Shown piece after piece: positions 15,847-24,680 of a stretch of 38,619 bases of DNA (the first letter of the stretch is position 1; every line of letters begins with the position of its first letter). Below the pieces are notes generated by a model that did no database searches, was not told the DNA's origin, and saw only the letters and a list, made by a program, of their open reading frames with translations. A program made the position numbers and the translations under genes. The stretch lies in assembly GCA_964387425.1 (NCBI GenBank), contig CAYLXP010000041.1:1-38619 (forward strand), written 5' to 3'. The DNA comes from CAYLXP01 sp964387425. GTDB lineage: Bacteria > Verrucomicrobiota > Kiritimatiellia > UBA8416.

Positions 15847-18800
15847 ATGAAAAAGAGCCTATACGCGCTTATCATAGCGTTACTCTGTGTCGAGGTGGCA
15901 CAGGCAAAGATCCAGGATGCGGAGTGGATCTGGTACCCGGAAAAGGGCGATTCCTATTCGTTCGATCGAGGAACCTGCTATCTCAAGACCGGAATCGACA
16001 TTCCCAAAGACGCAAAGATCAAGAAGGCGGCGTTCACGTTTACCGTAGATAACGCCAGCAAGGTCTCACTGAATGGGAAGCAGGTCGCGAAGAGCTCCGA
16101 CTGGAATCGGCTGGAGACTGTTGATTTGGGCAAACAGCTTCGCCCCGGCACAAACACGCTGCTCGTCGAGGCAACAAATCAAGGGAGGGGGGCAGCCGGA
16201 CTGATTGGAGAGCTTCTCGTCTCGTTCGAGAGCGGCAAGCCGATCCGCATCCGGACCTCCGGTGCCTGGCAGTCGAGCAAGCAGGCCGACGAGGCATGGC
16301 AGAAGGCTCGCGTGCTTGGAAAGTACGGCGTGTCCCCCTGGGGCGATGTAGCAAACAAACGCGCGGGGGCGCAAACGACACCATCCAAATACCCGAACGG
16401 GCATCTGCCCGACATTACGGCACGCCCGATTGCCGGCAAGACGTCCGCGACGCTGCTCGAGGCTGACTGGCTGTTCCAGGCTGATTACAACCCAACGGCA
16501 GAACGTATCGCAGATGAGATCACCTGGGCGCGCGAGCTGGCCGAGCGCATTGCGGCCATGCCGAAGGCGCCTGCCCTGAAGAAGCAGCTGGCATCACTGG
16601 ACTCCCTGGAGGGCAAGCTCGAGGGCTGTGAAGACCTTGAAGCGCTCTACCTGGATGTGCGCCGGGTGAAGCGCGAGATTGCCTTCAGCAACCCGAAGAT
16701 CGATTTTGACGAGATTCTGCTGGTCGACAGTCCCTATACTGAGATGCTCCACGGTCACAATGGCCATGAATCAGGCCATCGCAACGGCTCACAAATGAGC
16801 GGCGGATATGGCAGCAAGCTACAGGTACTGAAAGGTCTCAACCCTGACGGCAAGTTGACCAATCTCCTTCCGGAAGGGCTCGAAACCTATGTCTGGCGGC
16901 CGGATCTCTCGTACGATGCGAAGAAGGTGGTCCTCTGCAAGAAGGATGCCGATGCTCCGGGCTTCCACCTCTATGAAGTTAACGTTGACGGCAGCGGACT
17001 CAAACAGCTGACCAACAGCGACTACGATGACCTGGATCCGATCTATCTACCCGACGGCAAGATTGCATTCAGCACCACGCGCGCCCACACCTATGTGCGC
17101 TGCCTGCCCACATCGCCCTGTTTCGTGCTGGCCCGCTGTGATGCAGACGGCAAGAACATTCGCATTATCTCACGCAACAACGAACCGGATTTCCTCCCCT
17201 CACTTCTCCCCAATGGGAGCATGGTCTACACCCGCTGGGAGTACACCGAGCGGCCACTGTGGCGCCTGCAGGGGCTCTGGACGATGAATCCGGATGGTAC
17301 GGCCGTCCAGGTCTTCTGGGGCAACAGAAGCGCCTGGCCGGACATGCTGATTGAGCCGCGCGCCATCCCCGACTCGAACAAGGTGATGTTTGTGGGCGCA
17401 GGCCATCACAAGTTCTTCGCCGGATGCCTGGGTACGATCGATATCACAGAGGGACGGGAGTATCCTGACGGACTCGCCAAGATCACCGCCGATGTACGGT
17501 GGCCCGAGAGCGGCGATGGCACGGGTGGCTACGCTATAGAGTCTGAGAACTACCATGCCAGCGGACACTATGCGGCCTACAAGAGCCCCTACCCGATCGG
17601 CAAGGATGACTTCATCGTCTCGGCCCGCGGCGGTGATGAGGGCGGCGGCAACAGCGTGCGGTTCACGGAGCAGTTCTCGCTCTACCTTATGGACATCCAC
17701 GGCAACCGCGAACTGATCTATCGCGGTGACAACAACGTCTGGTACGCAATGCCGGTGCGGAAGCGTGCCAAACCTGCCATGCGGCCGGACCTCGTGAAGT
17801 GGCCGAAAAAGGGCGAGAAGGCCGAGGATGGTGTACTTTACAGCGCCGACGTTTACGAAGGCGTCCCCGAAGAGGAACTTCCCCGTGGTTCCGCAAAGTA
17901 CCTCCGCATTATCCAGATGGACTCGAAGACCTACTCCGCGATGCTCAAGACCTGGCGCCATTCAGGCCCCGCGATCTCCATCATCCAGGAGGACGGCGTG
18001 AAGCGTATTCTCGGAACCGTTCCGGTCGAAGACGATGGCTCGGTTCACTTCAAGGTACCCAGCGGCAAGGCGTTGCATTTTCAGCTGCTGGACGAAGACT
18101 ATCGCTGTCTTCAGATCATGCGTTCGTTTACCGGCGTGATGCCGGGCGAAACGCGAGGCTGCATGGGATGTCATGAAGGCCGTAGCGCGGCACCAGTGGC
18201 CTTCAATGCCCGGGCCACGGCAATGAAGCGGAAACCCTCAGAGCCTACACAGCCTCCATGGGGAGCCGGGGAGAGCATCGGCTATGAACGCTTTGCCCAG
18301 CCCGTACTGGACAAGTACTGCGGATCGTGTCACCAGGGAGACAAGAATCCCAGGGCCAAGGAACGATTGGACCTAACGCTGCGCGGAGGCATCCCGGAAA
18401 AACTCGTACCCGAAGAGCTCTGGCCCTTCAAGGAGCCGTATCCAACGCTGATCGGCAGCGCATGGAGAGGACCGAACGTTGCCGGCAAACCCGGTGCCGG
18501 ATTGGCAGGGGCATTGATCGTTGAGGGAACTGGCGGTGCCGGGGGGCACGATCCACTACAGCCGCTGAAGCCGGGCACGATGCTCTCCTCCACCAGCCCG
18601 CTCATCAAAATGCTGATGACGGGCGAGCATCCCAAGGCCCAGGATGGTTCAGAGGTAAAGGCCAAGATCAAGATTGATAGGAACAGCGAGGACTGGCGCC
18701 GAATCGTTGCCTGGGTTGATGCCAACTGCGTCTACCGTGGCGATGAAGAAGTGCGTCAGATTCCCGACCCGCCGATGTGCGACGTGGCGCGGCATCCTGT

Positions 18801-18867
18801 TCGCCCGCGAATCATGACCGCACCGCGGATCGATCGCCTGCAGCCGGTAACGGACACAATCAACTAG
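15847..18867 (+). CDS. Exported cytochrome c protein related to the hydrazine synthase alpha subunit (two CxxCH motifs)
   Basis: This 1006-residue paralogue of the 6981-10220 product starts with an export signal (KKSLYALIIALLCVEVAQA) and has AAGGA 9 bases before the ATG. A jelly-roll-like domain (about 25-130; FTVDNASKVSLNGKQV) is followed by a helical linker (210-280). A TolB-type beta-propeller comes next (RPDLSYDAKKVVLCKKD; DPIYLPDGKIAFSTTRA; LWTMNPDGTAVQVFWGNR), then GTVPVEDDGSVHFKVPS, CMGCH at C772 and CGSCH at C825. The third heme site of the paralogue is missing; the protein ends in a region with CVYRGDEEVRQIPDPP instead. It probably works outside the cytoplasmic membrane as a heme protein; its reaction and redox partner are unknown. 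Being the last gene of the IclR operon links it to a sugar-responsive programme, which is unexpected for an HZS-alpha relative. Confidence 0.87.
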   Translation: MKKSLYALIIALLCVEVAQAKIQDAEWIWYPEKGDSYSFDRGTCYLKTGIDIPKDAKIKKAAFTFTVDNASKVSLNGKQVAKSSDWNRLETVDLGKQLRPGTNTLLVEATNQGRGAAGLIGELLVSFESGKPIRIRTSGAWQSSKQADEAWQKARVLGKYGVSPWGDVANKRAGAQTTPSKYPNGHLPDITARPIAGKTSATLLEADWLFQADYNPTAERIADEITWARELAERIAAMPKAPALKKQLASLDSLEGKLEGCEDLEALYLDVRRVKREIAFSNPKIDFDEILLVDSPYTEMLHGHNGHESGHRNGSQMSGGYGSKLQVLKGLNPDGKLTNLLPEGLETYVWRPDLSYDAKKVVLCKKDADAPGFHLYEVNVDGSGLKQLTNSDYDDLDPIYLPDGKIAFSTTRAHTYVRCLPTSPCFVLARCDADGKNIRIISRNNEPDFLPSLLPNGSMVYTRWEYTERPLWRLQGLWTMNPDGTAVQVFWGNRSAWPDMLIEPRAIPDSNKVMFVGAGHHKFFAGCLGTIDITEGREYPDGLAKITADVRWPESGDGTGGYAIESENYHASGHYAAYKSPYPIGKDDFIVSARGGDEGGGNSVRFTEQFSLYLMDIHGNRELIYRGDNNVWYAMPVRKRAKPAMRPDLVKWPKKGEKAEDGVLYSADVYEGVPEEELPRGSAKYLRIIQMDSKTYSAMLKTWRHSGPAISIIQEDGVKRILGTVPVEDDGSVHFKVPSGKALHFQLLDEDYRCLQIMRSFTGVMPGETRGCMGCHEGRSAAPVAFNARATAMKRKPSEPTQPPWGAGESIGYERFAQPVLDKYCGSCHQGDKNPRAKERLDLTLRGGIPEKLVPEELWPFKEPYPTLIGSAWRGPNVAGKPGAGLAGALIVEGTGGAGGHDPLQPLKPGTMLSSTSPLIKMLMTGEHPKAQDGSEVKAKIKIDRNSEDWRRIVAWVDANCVYRGDEEVRQIPDPPMCDVARHPVRPRIMTAPRIDRLQPVTDTIN

Positions 18868-18891
18868 TCCTGGCGGAAAACGCAATCAAGA

Positions 18892-18930
18892 CAAGACCGC
18901 GTGCCAACCGGCACGCGGTCTTGTTGTTGT
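18892..18930 (+). terminator. Rho-independent terminator
   Basis: A perfect 14-bp stem (CAAGACCGCGTGCC at 18892-18905 with GGCACGCGGTCTTG at 18910-18923) closes a 4-base loop and is followed by TTGTTGT. It lies 25 bp after the cytochrome stop and ends the IclR operon. Confidence 0.9.
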
Positions 18931-18974
18931 GACGGCAGGAAACGAACGTGCCTACATTCACATCCAAACGTTTG

Positions 18975-18999
18975 TAGTTCGGGCTTCAGCCCGTAAACT
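18975..18999. repeat. Short palindromic repeat
   Basis: GTAGTTCGGGCTTCAGCCCG contains a CGGGC/GCCCG hairpin of the type scattered between genes in PVC genomes. It lies between two convergent genes and may help end the minus-strand beta-helix gene. Confidence 0.4.
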
Positions 19000-19040
19000 C
19001 GCAAGGAAGTTCCAAGATCACCGGCCTTCGCTCCGTACCC

Positions 19041-20840
19041 CTACTCTGTGAAAACATCATTCCCCTTGTTGCGAATGCCTTCGCAGTTCCTCATAAGGAT
19101 CGGGGTGGAGATGGCGGGGTCGGCCTTGCCGGGTCCGATGCAGTTACCGTCCACGATCCCGCCCGTCACGTTTCTCAGATTGATCGCTGCGGCCGGACCG
19201 CGGTCCCGCGGGCTGGTGTACCAGTCGCTGATGCGGTTACCTGTGATCGTGACATTACGAACCATTGCCCCCTTGCCGTTTGCGTAGATCTTGATGGCGT
19301 CCAGGAACGTGTTGCGAAAGGTGTTGTCGCGAATCACCGTGTCTGCAGGCAGCGGTCCTTCGTAGAAGCTGCCGATTTCGTTGTTGAGGGCAACGCCGCA
19401 CCCCCCTACCCCGTCGACAACGTTGTTCGCGAAGACGCCGCCGCTTGAACGGGCCAACAGGGCGTGTCGACGCTGAGCTAGAAACACGTTGTTGCGAACG
19501 ATGTAGTCCTTGCCCGAGGCGTCGATGTTGTAGAGCCCGGTGAAGGCCAGCTTCTCTCTGCCCCCTGGGAACAAGTCTCTACCCTGGTGAAGGCCGAGGT
19601 TAGGAATCGGTTTGTTGAGGGCCACGATATTCCACTTGCCGCGCATGCCCTTCGCCGTAGGCTGCGGTTCCACCGACTGCACGACCAGACCGTCGGTGAT
19701 GGTCCCCGGTCGCGGCCGGTAGGCCATGAGGGTGTCACCAACACGGGGAGCGAACTCGACTTCGGCAATCAGGTAGCGATTGTTGCCCAGATCTTTGCGC
19801 ACCCAGTAGGGGCAGACCGAGATATTGATCGCGTCGTCCAGCATTCCCTCGTAGAGACCGTCCTCGATGATCGGCCCCACGGCGTTGTGCTTGCAATGAA
19901 AGCCGTCCTTCGGCGTGGTGATCAGTCGGTCCGTCCCCGGGCGGAATGTAATCTTCACGCCCTTGACGTGGATGCGGCCGAGATTGTCGCTGAAACTGTG
20001 GGTCATGCCATACTTGGCCGTGTAGATGGTGTTGTCCTCGAAACGGCAGTTGCGGCTCCGCACAGCCCGGAAGCTGGCCCCATGCCCCCCGTACTTCATG
20101 GTAATGACAAACCGGTCGCCCAGCTCGAGCTCGCCGGCGTATTTGCGGTAATCATCCAGAAGCTGCACACGCAACAGGTCCGAGCCCTGCTTCGCCCGGG
20201 TGACATCCTTGAGGTGAAAGTGCATGATCGCACCCGGTTTGCGCTTGCGTTCCCTGGGGTCCATGCACACGCCCCAGCCCCAGTTGGGCTTCGTCTTGCC
20301 GATACGGCGGTAGACTTCAACCGGGTTGTCATAGCCATCGTGGATCTCCAGCAGAAACGCTCCCGCTTCCACATCGACCTCGGTGATCGTCCCCTGGGTG
20401 AAAGGCAGCGGATCGCAGTCGACCACAAAACCGTGCACCGTGACGTCCTCGCAGTCCTCTAGTTTGAAGATATTGTTCCAAGGGCTGTTAATCAATTCCG
20501 CGCCGTTGCCCTCGATCATCAACCCTTTCACGCCCTCGAGGGAAATGTGGTAAGCGGCACCAGCTTTCGCGAGTCGATAGCGCCGGTTCTCAAAGACGAC
20601 CGTTGCCCCCGGCGCCGCGGCCACGGCAGCGGCCACCGCTTCGCGGATCGCCGGCCCGTCATCCGTCACGCCGTCGCCCCTGGCACCAAAGTCAGTCACG
20701 CAGAACTGGGCATCTGCAGGAGCACGCGTTGCCAATGCGCCAGATCCACAAAGAGACAGTGCGAGAACACACATCAGGATGGCAAAGCAGCTGCTCTCAC
20801 CAAAGCCACAACACCCCAGCAGTTCTACAATACGGTCCAT
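19041..20840 (-). CDS. Secreted right-handed beta-helix protein, GH110-like
   Basis: This 599-residue protein has an N-terminal hydrophobic segment (FAILMCVLALSLCGSGALA) after a cysteine-rich start. The pectate-lyase-superfamily opening FCVTDFGARGDGVTDDGPAI follows, then many beta-helix coils (VTVHGFVVDC; YIVRNNVFLAQRRHAL; VTITGNRISDWY). The central motif PIIEDGLYEGMLDDAINIS, with Asp335-Asp336, matches the catalytic DD neighbourhood of GH110 alpha-galactosidases, and the overall length is similar. GH110 enzymes remove terminal alpha-1,3-galactose; other beta-helix families (GH28, PL) cannot be excluded. The gene has its own regulon-type promoter 66-137 bp upstream, ahead of a leader of about 60 bases. 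Confidence 0.72.
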   Translation of the reverse strand: MDRIVELLGCCGFGESSCFAILMCVLALSLCGSGALATRAPADAQFCVTDFGARGDGVTDDGPAIREAVAAAVAAAPGATVVFENRRYRLAKAGAAYHISLEGVKGLMIEGNGAELINSPWNNIFKLEDCEDVTVHGFVVDCDPLPFTQGTITEVDVEAGAFLLEIHDGYDNPVEVYRRIGKTKPNWGWGVCMDPRERKRKPGAIMHFHLKDVTRAKQGSDLLRVQLLDDYRKYAGELELGDRFVITMKYGGHGASFRAVRSRNCRFEDNTIYTAKYGMTHSFSDNLGRIHVKGVKITFRPGTDRLITTPKDGFHCKHNAVGPIIEDGLYEGMLDDAINISVCPYWVRKDLGNNRYLIAEVEFAPRVGDTLMAYRPRPGTITDGLVVQSVEPQPTAKGMRGKWNIVALNKPIPNLGLHQGRDLFPGGREKLAFTGLYNIDASGKDYIVRNNVFLAQRRHALLARSSGGVFANNVVDGVGGCGVALNNEIGSFYEGPLPADTVIRDNTFRNTFLDAIKIYANGKGAMVRNVTITGNRISDWYTSPRDRGPAAAINLRNVTGGIVDGNCIGPGKADPAISTPILMRNCEGIRNKGNDVFTE

Positions 20841-20905
20841 CCTGTAATCCCTCTAATCTTCAAGCGGTCCTCATCCACAACGCAGAGCTGTTTGCGAACT
20901 GGGTT

Positions 20906-20977
20906 ATCGTACGGCCGCGGCAAGATTCTGACCACCGTCAATATAGATCACCGACGGATGGTCATGCATCATTTCGG
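20906..20977 (-). promoter_or_regulatory. Regulon-type operator and promoter, site C (GH110-like gene)
   Basis: The minus-strand 35-bp element 20977-20943 contains AAATGATGCAT and, 21 bp on, GGTGATCTAT. Then come 8 bp, TGGTCA (20934-20929), 17 bp and TACGAT (20911-20906). Transcription would start near 20899, about 60 bases before the beta-helix gene. Confidence 0.62.
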
Positions 20978-21264
20978 ACCAACGCACTCCTGGATACTGT
21001 CATCATGCTCAGGTGGCACGCCGTGACGGCACCGGCACACCATTATGGAAGCTGTAATGTATTTCCATGCGATCAATCCAGGCTACACCCTTGGCAGGCT
21101 TGACAAAGCCACACCGCCAGCCCCGGCACAGCGCGGCGGAGTTCAGAGACAATCAGATCAGCGGCGGAAGCGGCGCCTGCTTTGCTGAAGTGGGTCTGGT
21201 CATCCGCTGTAAAGTCATAAGCCGCACTGGCTTTGGCACCTATGCGATTGTGGTGCGCCAGCGC

Positions 21265-21500
21265 CATCCCGGAGGGATGACCAGCCATTAGCCGGTGGTT
21301 GAGCGTAGCGACACCACCGGACACAAAGCAAAGCGCGAATTGCATCCCGGAGGGATGCCAGCATCAGCATCGAAGGTCAACGCCGGGCGATAACGCCGCT
21401 GCCATCCCTCCGGGATGGATATCTCACGTTCTCTGAATCCGGTGGTGACGCTCGTGCCTCGCGTAACCACCGGCTGATGGCTGACAAGCCTCCGGCTTGT
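21265..21500. repeat. Large composite palindrome of intergenic repeats
   Basis: CATCCCGGAGGGATG occurs at 21265 and 21343 and inverted (CATCCCTCCGGGATG) at 21403. The segment 21281-21320 (CCATTAGCCGGTGGTTGAGC...ACACCACCGG) recurs inverted at 21437-21481, and a small AAGCCTCCGGCTT hairpin follows at about 21486. No gene is encoded. Apart from the promoter at 20906-20977, the stretch 20841-21559 holds nothing else I can recognise. Confidence 0.65.
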
Positions 21501-21559
21501 TCTAAGCGACTCTCCAGCCAATCGGCCCTTCCGTCTCCTCGTCCTCCCCACTACCGCGT

Positions 21560-22624
21560 CTACCTGGAAGATCCCCTCTCACGCAATCCCCCCACGGTTT
21601 CGAATATCGCATCAATCTGTTCATCGCGGACATTCTGATCAAGGTTAATGCAGCAGACGCCGGTCAACGCAGGGTTGCCGGAGTCCGCGACCAACCGTGT
21701 GACCGTTTCCCGAATTCCCTCCGGCGTCCAGTTCACGAGCTGAACCGGGTCGAGACGAATGTTCAGGAAGGTGTTGGGCAGATGTTCACGAATCACCTTC
21801 AGATCCCCGCCCCACCCCACGTCCAGGAAGTCGAGATGCGGGATCTTGGCATAGCTTGCCGCAAAGCGGTCCGGATCGTTTCCGCAGTGGTGAATTCCGA
21901 ACGGGCGCTTCTGCTGACTCCAGGCCGAATCGATCGGCAGGATGAACCGTTCATAATCCTCCGCCGAGATCATCGTGTTCGAGCATTCGGAATGCAGCCA
22001 GACCGGTTCGTCGAAATAGCGCACCACCCGGTTGACCGAGATCGAACTGGTTTTGGTTTCGGCCTGGATGCCGCTGACAAAGCGTGTCAGCACCTCGGCC
22101 AGTTTGTTGAATCCAGCCGTAACCGCGTCGGGATCGTCCATCATGTCCAGGAACAGGTTCTGCCCGCGCACATCCAGTGCCAGGTTGAGGATCCCCGACC
22201 AGTTAACATCACCGGCAAGGTAACCATGCGAGGTCTTGAGATCATCGCATAGGCTAGTGAACCGCTTGAAAGCGTCGCCATTGAACGCGGCTTCGGTGTC
22301 GATATCGAGCGAGTCGCGTTCGGCCGGGAGTACATCCGGGGCGGTATCCCCGTTGTAGCGGATGTCGCACCCCAGCATCTCGGAAACCAGGTAGCCGGCC
22401 GCGTTATGTACTGCCCCGATCACCGGCAGGTCGTCGTTGCGGTGTTCCCCCAGGCCATGCTTCCCGAAGCGATCGTAGAGTACTTGCTCCATTTGGCGCT
22501 CACACTCCACTCGCTTCTTGGGGTGGTAGAAAAAGTCCTCATCAAACGTAATCCCGACGTGCGCATTCCACCACGACGGGTGAAATACGATATCAACGGG
22601 TAGTGCTGTCCTTGCGCTGTTCAT
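21560..22624 (-). CDS. Second URO-D-fold methyltransferase-like protein
   Basis: This 354-residue protein (start ATG 22624, MNSARTALPVDIVFHPSWW) belongs to the uroporphyrinogen decarboxylase superfamily but is far from the 12867-13967 protein. The signature parts are LAGDVNWSGILNLALDVRGQ, YERFILPIDSAWSQQ, FGIHHCGNDPDRF (an H-x-C pair as in zinc-dependent methyltransferases of this fold) and LDFLDVGWGGDLKVI. Vicinal cysteines in TGVCCINLDQN could complete a metal site. An earlier in-frame start at 22738 lies inside a dispersed repeat and is rejected. No strong ribosome binding site is seen. It is a single gene with repeat R immediately upstream, so any promoter must lie in about 60 bp or inside the repeat. 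Confidence 0.8.
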   Translation of the reverse strand: MNSARTALPVDIVFHPSWWNAHVGITFDEDFFYHPKKRVECERQMEQVLYDRFGKHGLGEHRNDDLPVIGAVHNAAGYLVSEMLGCDIRYNGDTAPDVLPAERDSLDIDTEAAFNGDAFKRFTSLCDDLKTSHGYLAGDVNWSGILNLALDVRGQNLFLDMMDDPDAVTAGFNKLAEVLTRFVSGIQAETKTSSISVNRVVRYFDEPVWLHSECSNTMISAEDYERFILPIDSAWSQQKRPFGIHHCGNDPDRFAASYAKIPHLDFLDVGWGGDLKVIREHLPNTFLNIRLDPVQLVNWTPEGIRETVTRLVADSGNPALTGVCCINLDQNVRDEQIDAIFETVGGLRERGSSR

Positions 22625-22683
22625 TGCATTTTCTTTTCGTGTTGCTGTTTTCCTCCACGGTTGCCCGGGAAGGGATTGATTTT

Positions 22684-22805
22684 GGACTAGCGACTCGCGA
22701 CCAGCGACGCGCGAGTTTCCAGGACGCACCGACGCCACGACTCGCGCGTCGGCGAGTCCCGAGTCGCAATCCCCCCGCTAGTCGCTGGTCGCTGGTCGCT
22801 AGTCC
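22684..22805. repeat. Dispersed repeat R, copy 2
   Basis: The copy starts GGACTAGCGACTCGCGACC, has a GGACGCACCGACGCCACGAC centre, and ends GCTGGTCGCTAGTCC, inverted relative to its start. It sits 60 bp upstream of the second URO-D-like gene and 75 bp before AraC remnant 1. Confidence 0.75.
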
Positions 22806-22880
22806 AACACACTCTCTCTCTCGTCGCGCGTCGCGCGTCGGCGCCTCACTCACCGCGCTTGAAACCTGTAGCTCGCCGGC

Positions 22881-22958
22881 ACCGACCGTCCCATCACCGA
22901 CATCGCCTTCCGCAAACACGAAGGGGTTACCCCGAGTCAGTATCGAAAGCAGGGGTGA
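22881..22958 (+). pseudogene. AraC-family regulator remnant 1 (C-terminal tail)
   Basis: The reading frame DRPITDIAFRKHEGVTPSQY followed by RKQG and a stop is the tail of an AraC helix-turn-helix domain. Compared with remnant 2 it lacks 14 residues (DVGYNDSNYFSTAF). The gap lies exactly between two CGCCTTC words, the mark of a slippage deletion of 42 bp. There is no start codon or N-terminal part. Confidence 0.7.
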
Positions 22959-23075
22959 GGGGGAATTATCGCCTTTCCTAAGGAGTTGTCATGCTGAGCT
23001 TGCCGAAGCATCTCGCCGAAGGCGGCGTTGTGGCGCTTTTCAACGGCCACTTAATGGCCTGCCCCTAATGGCACT

Positions 23076-24332
23076 TCACCCCTCTGCGAATGCATAAGCA
23101 AAGCCGTCAAGTTCTGCGGTCGTCATGCCAAGCCGCTCGCCTGTCTGTCGCCATGCCGCCACGGCAGTGGCGACTTCGCCGATGACAGCATCGCTCTGCG
23201 CGAGGCTGATGCGAAAGTATGCGGCCTCGGAGCGCAGGGCATCGAGAGATGACTCCGGCCCCGTGTTTGCCGAGATCCAGGTCTTGAGTTCAGGATAGCG
23301 ATCAGGAAAAGGGTTGATGTCGAAGGCTGGCGCCAGCCGCCACTGGCCGTGGCCGACGTGCAGGAATCCGTGGTTGTGCAGGTGATCATCGACATTGTTG
23401 ATAAGGATCGAGAAAGCGATACGCCTGAAAAGCTCTTCAATGTCATGCTGCGTGTCACTGCCGTGGACCCGCAGGGCGTCCACGATATCCGTGTAACAGT
23501 GTTGTGAGGGGTCGTTGCGGTCAACACCGAGCAGAGTCGCTGCCGACACGTAGGGAATACGGGTACCGTCCCCCAGGCGATCGAAACGCCGGATCAGCGC
23601 AACAGGCAGATCGTCGCTCATGACGAGGCGGGCCTCAGCAGCTTCAATACCTGCGCGCTTTGCGAGCTGCAAGGCCAGCACTTCCCCCCTGGTTACAGCT
23701 CGTTGATCCGCCACGCTGGGAAACTTCGCTATCGACAGGTGCCCGTCGTCATCTTTCACGGAACACTTCGGACGGAGCCCGCCAAGGGAGGTCGCGCGGC
23801 CACGCAGGAACTCCAGATCCCGTGCGGTGTCCGCGCTCATCTCCACGGCTCGGGTGGCCGCAAGAAGTTGCCGCAGTTCAAGCAATGGGGGGGTGCGCCG
23901 ATCGGCAGCGCCCGTGCCCCCTTGAAAGAGGCCTTCCTCGTCACGAAGCCGCAACGCGCCGACACGACTTTCATCGTCGACAGCAAGAAGAAAGTCCAGC
24001 TCGCCAAGAACACCTGTTCCAGACGAATGCCGCTGCGATTGTTCCGATTGACGCCGCTTTGCATGGGCGCGGAGGATGACACGACGTCCCCAGCCGTCGG
24101 GCTCGGTGTCGGCGATGGCGCCATGAAAGATGGAGCCCTGCTCGTTTCGCTTGTGGAACTGAAAACCGTTTACCAGCGGCAGCGTGGGGTCGATTTCAAA
24201 ACGTTCCGCATTCGCCAACCAATCGGACGTATACGCAAATGCCGCGCTCTCACGGCGGCCCTGCTGGTCGTAACGCAACTCACCGAGAGACGTCGCTTCT
24301 GTTCCCAGCACAACATCTATCTTCCGTTTCAT
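23076..24332 (-). CDS. hipA: HipA-family serine/threonine kinase
   Basis: This 418-residue cytoplasmic protein has an N-terminal subdomain LGTEATSLGELRYDQQGRRE with FHGAIADTEPDGWGRRVI. The regulatory loop region RATSLGGLRPKCSVKDDDG and a phosphate-binding lysine in HLSIAKFPS follow. Catalytic-loop and metal motifs are LINNVDDHLHNHGFLHVG and WRLAPAFDINPFPD, and the N, D and H residues expected for HipA kinases are present. HipA toxins phosphorylate target proteins (GltX in E. coli) and cause growth arrest when free of HipB. It is encoded after the HTH gene with a 4-base ATGA overlap, the normal hipBA order. The pair is flanked by AraC tail fragments and repeat R copies, which suggests insertion as a unit. 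Confidence 0.88.
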   Translation of the reverse strand: MKRKIDVVLGTEATSLGELRYDQQGRRESAAFAYTSDWLANAERFEIDPTLPLVNGFQFHKRNEQGSIFHGAIADTEPDGWGRRVILRAHAKRRQSEQSQRHSSGTGVLGELDFLLAVDDESRVGALRLRDEEGLFQGGTGAADRRTPPLLELRQLLAATRAVEMSADTARDLEFLRGRATSLGGLRPKCSVKDDDGHLSIAKFPSVADQRAVTRGEVLALQLAKRAGIEAAEARLVMSDDLPVALIRRFDRLGDGTRIPYVSAATLLGVDRNDPSQHCYTDIVDALRVHGSDTQHDIEELFRRIAFSILINNVDDHLHNHGFLHVGHGQWRLAPAFDINPFPDRYPELKTWISANTGPESSLDALRSEAAYFRISLAQSDAVIGEVATAVAAWRQTGERLGMTTAELDGFAYAFAEG

Positions 24333-24673
24333 GATGTGACATTCTTGCCGGCGATCTTCCGATGCGCGACAATGCGTTTCGGCAGGTTATCGGCTTCCAG
24401 AAGCAGCCCCTGCTCATCATGTCTCGGGTCGACGAGATCATCAAGCGGCGTGCCAAGTCCGAGTACGAACAGGGCCTGGGCATATGCCCCCATCGAGACC
24501 GTTGGGTCACCCTTTACCATACGCTGCCACGTGGATTTGGAGACACCTAGACGTTCGCACATCATCGCAACTGTCAACCGGCGCTTGCGCCGTGCAATCG
24601 AAAGATCTCCACCGAACTTCACGAGCGAACGTCGGACCCTTGAGGGGAGTATGTCACTGACTGCTGATTTCAT
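24329..24673 (-). CDS. hipB: HipB-like HTH antitoxin
   Basis: This is a 114-residue protein with an XRE-type helix-turn-helix: RRLTVAMMCERLGVSKSTWQ, then MVKGDPTVSMGAYAQALFVL. It is expected to bind the HipA partner and repress the shared promoter. The start is taken at ATG 24673 (MKSAVSDILPSRVRR) because the predicted transcript starts within a base or two of it; no ribosome binding site precedes it. An earlier ATG at 24709 lies within the -35 box and is rejected. Its end overlaps hipA by 4 bases. Confidence 0.85.
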   Translation of the reverse strand: MKSAVSDILPSRVRRSLVKFGGDLSIARRKRRLTVAMMCERLGVSKSTWQRMVKGDPTVSMGAYAQALFVLGLGTPLDDLVDPRHDEQGLLLEADNLPKRIVAHRKIAGKNVTS

Positions 24674-24680
24674 ATTAGAG

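Noticed and set aside
22625..22738. Upstream start for the second URO-D-like protein
   Set aside because: The extra 38 residues are translated from dispersed repeat R and its flank, not family sequence.
22684..22805. CRISPR-like array in the GCGACTCGCGACCAGC-rich repeats
   Set aside because: The units are short, uneven and contiguous, without unique spacers, and there are no cas genes.
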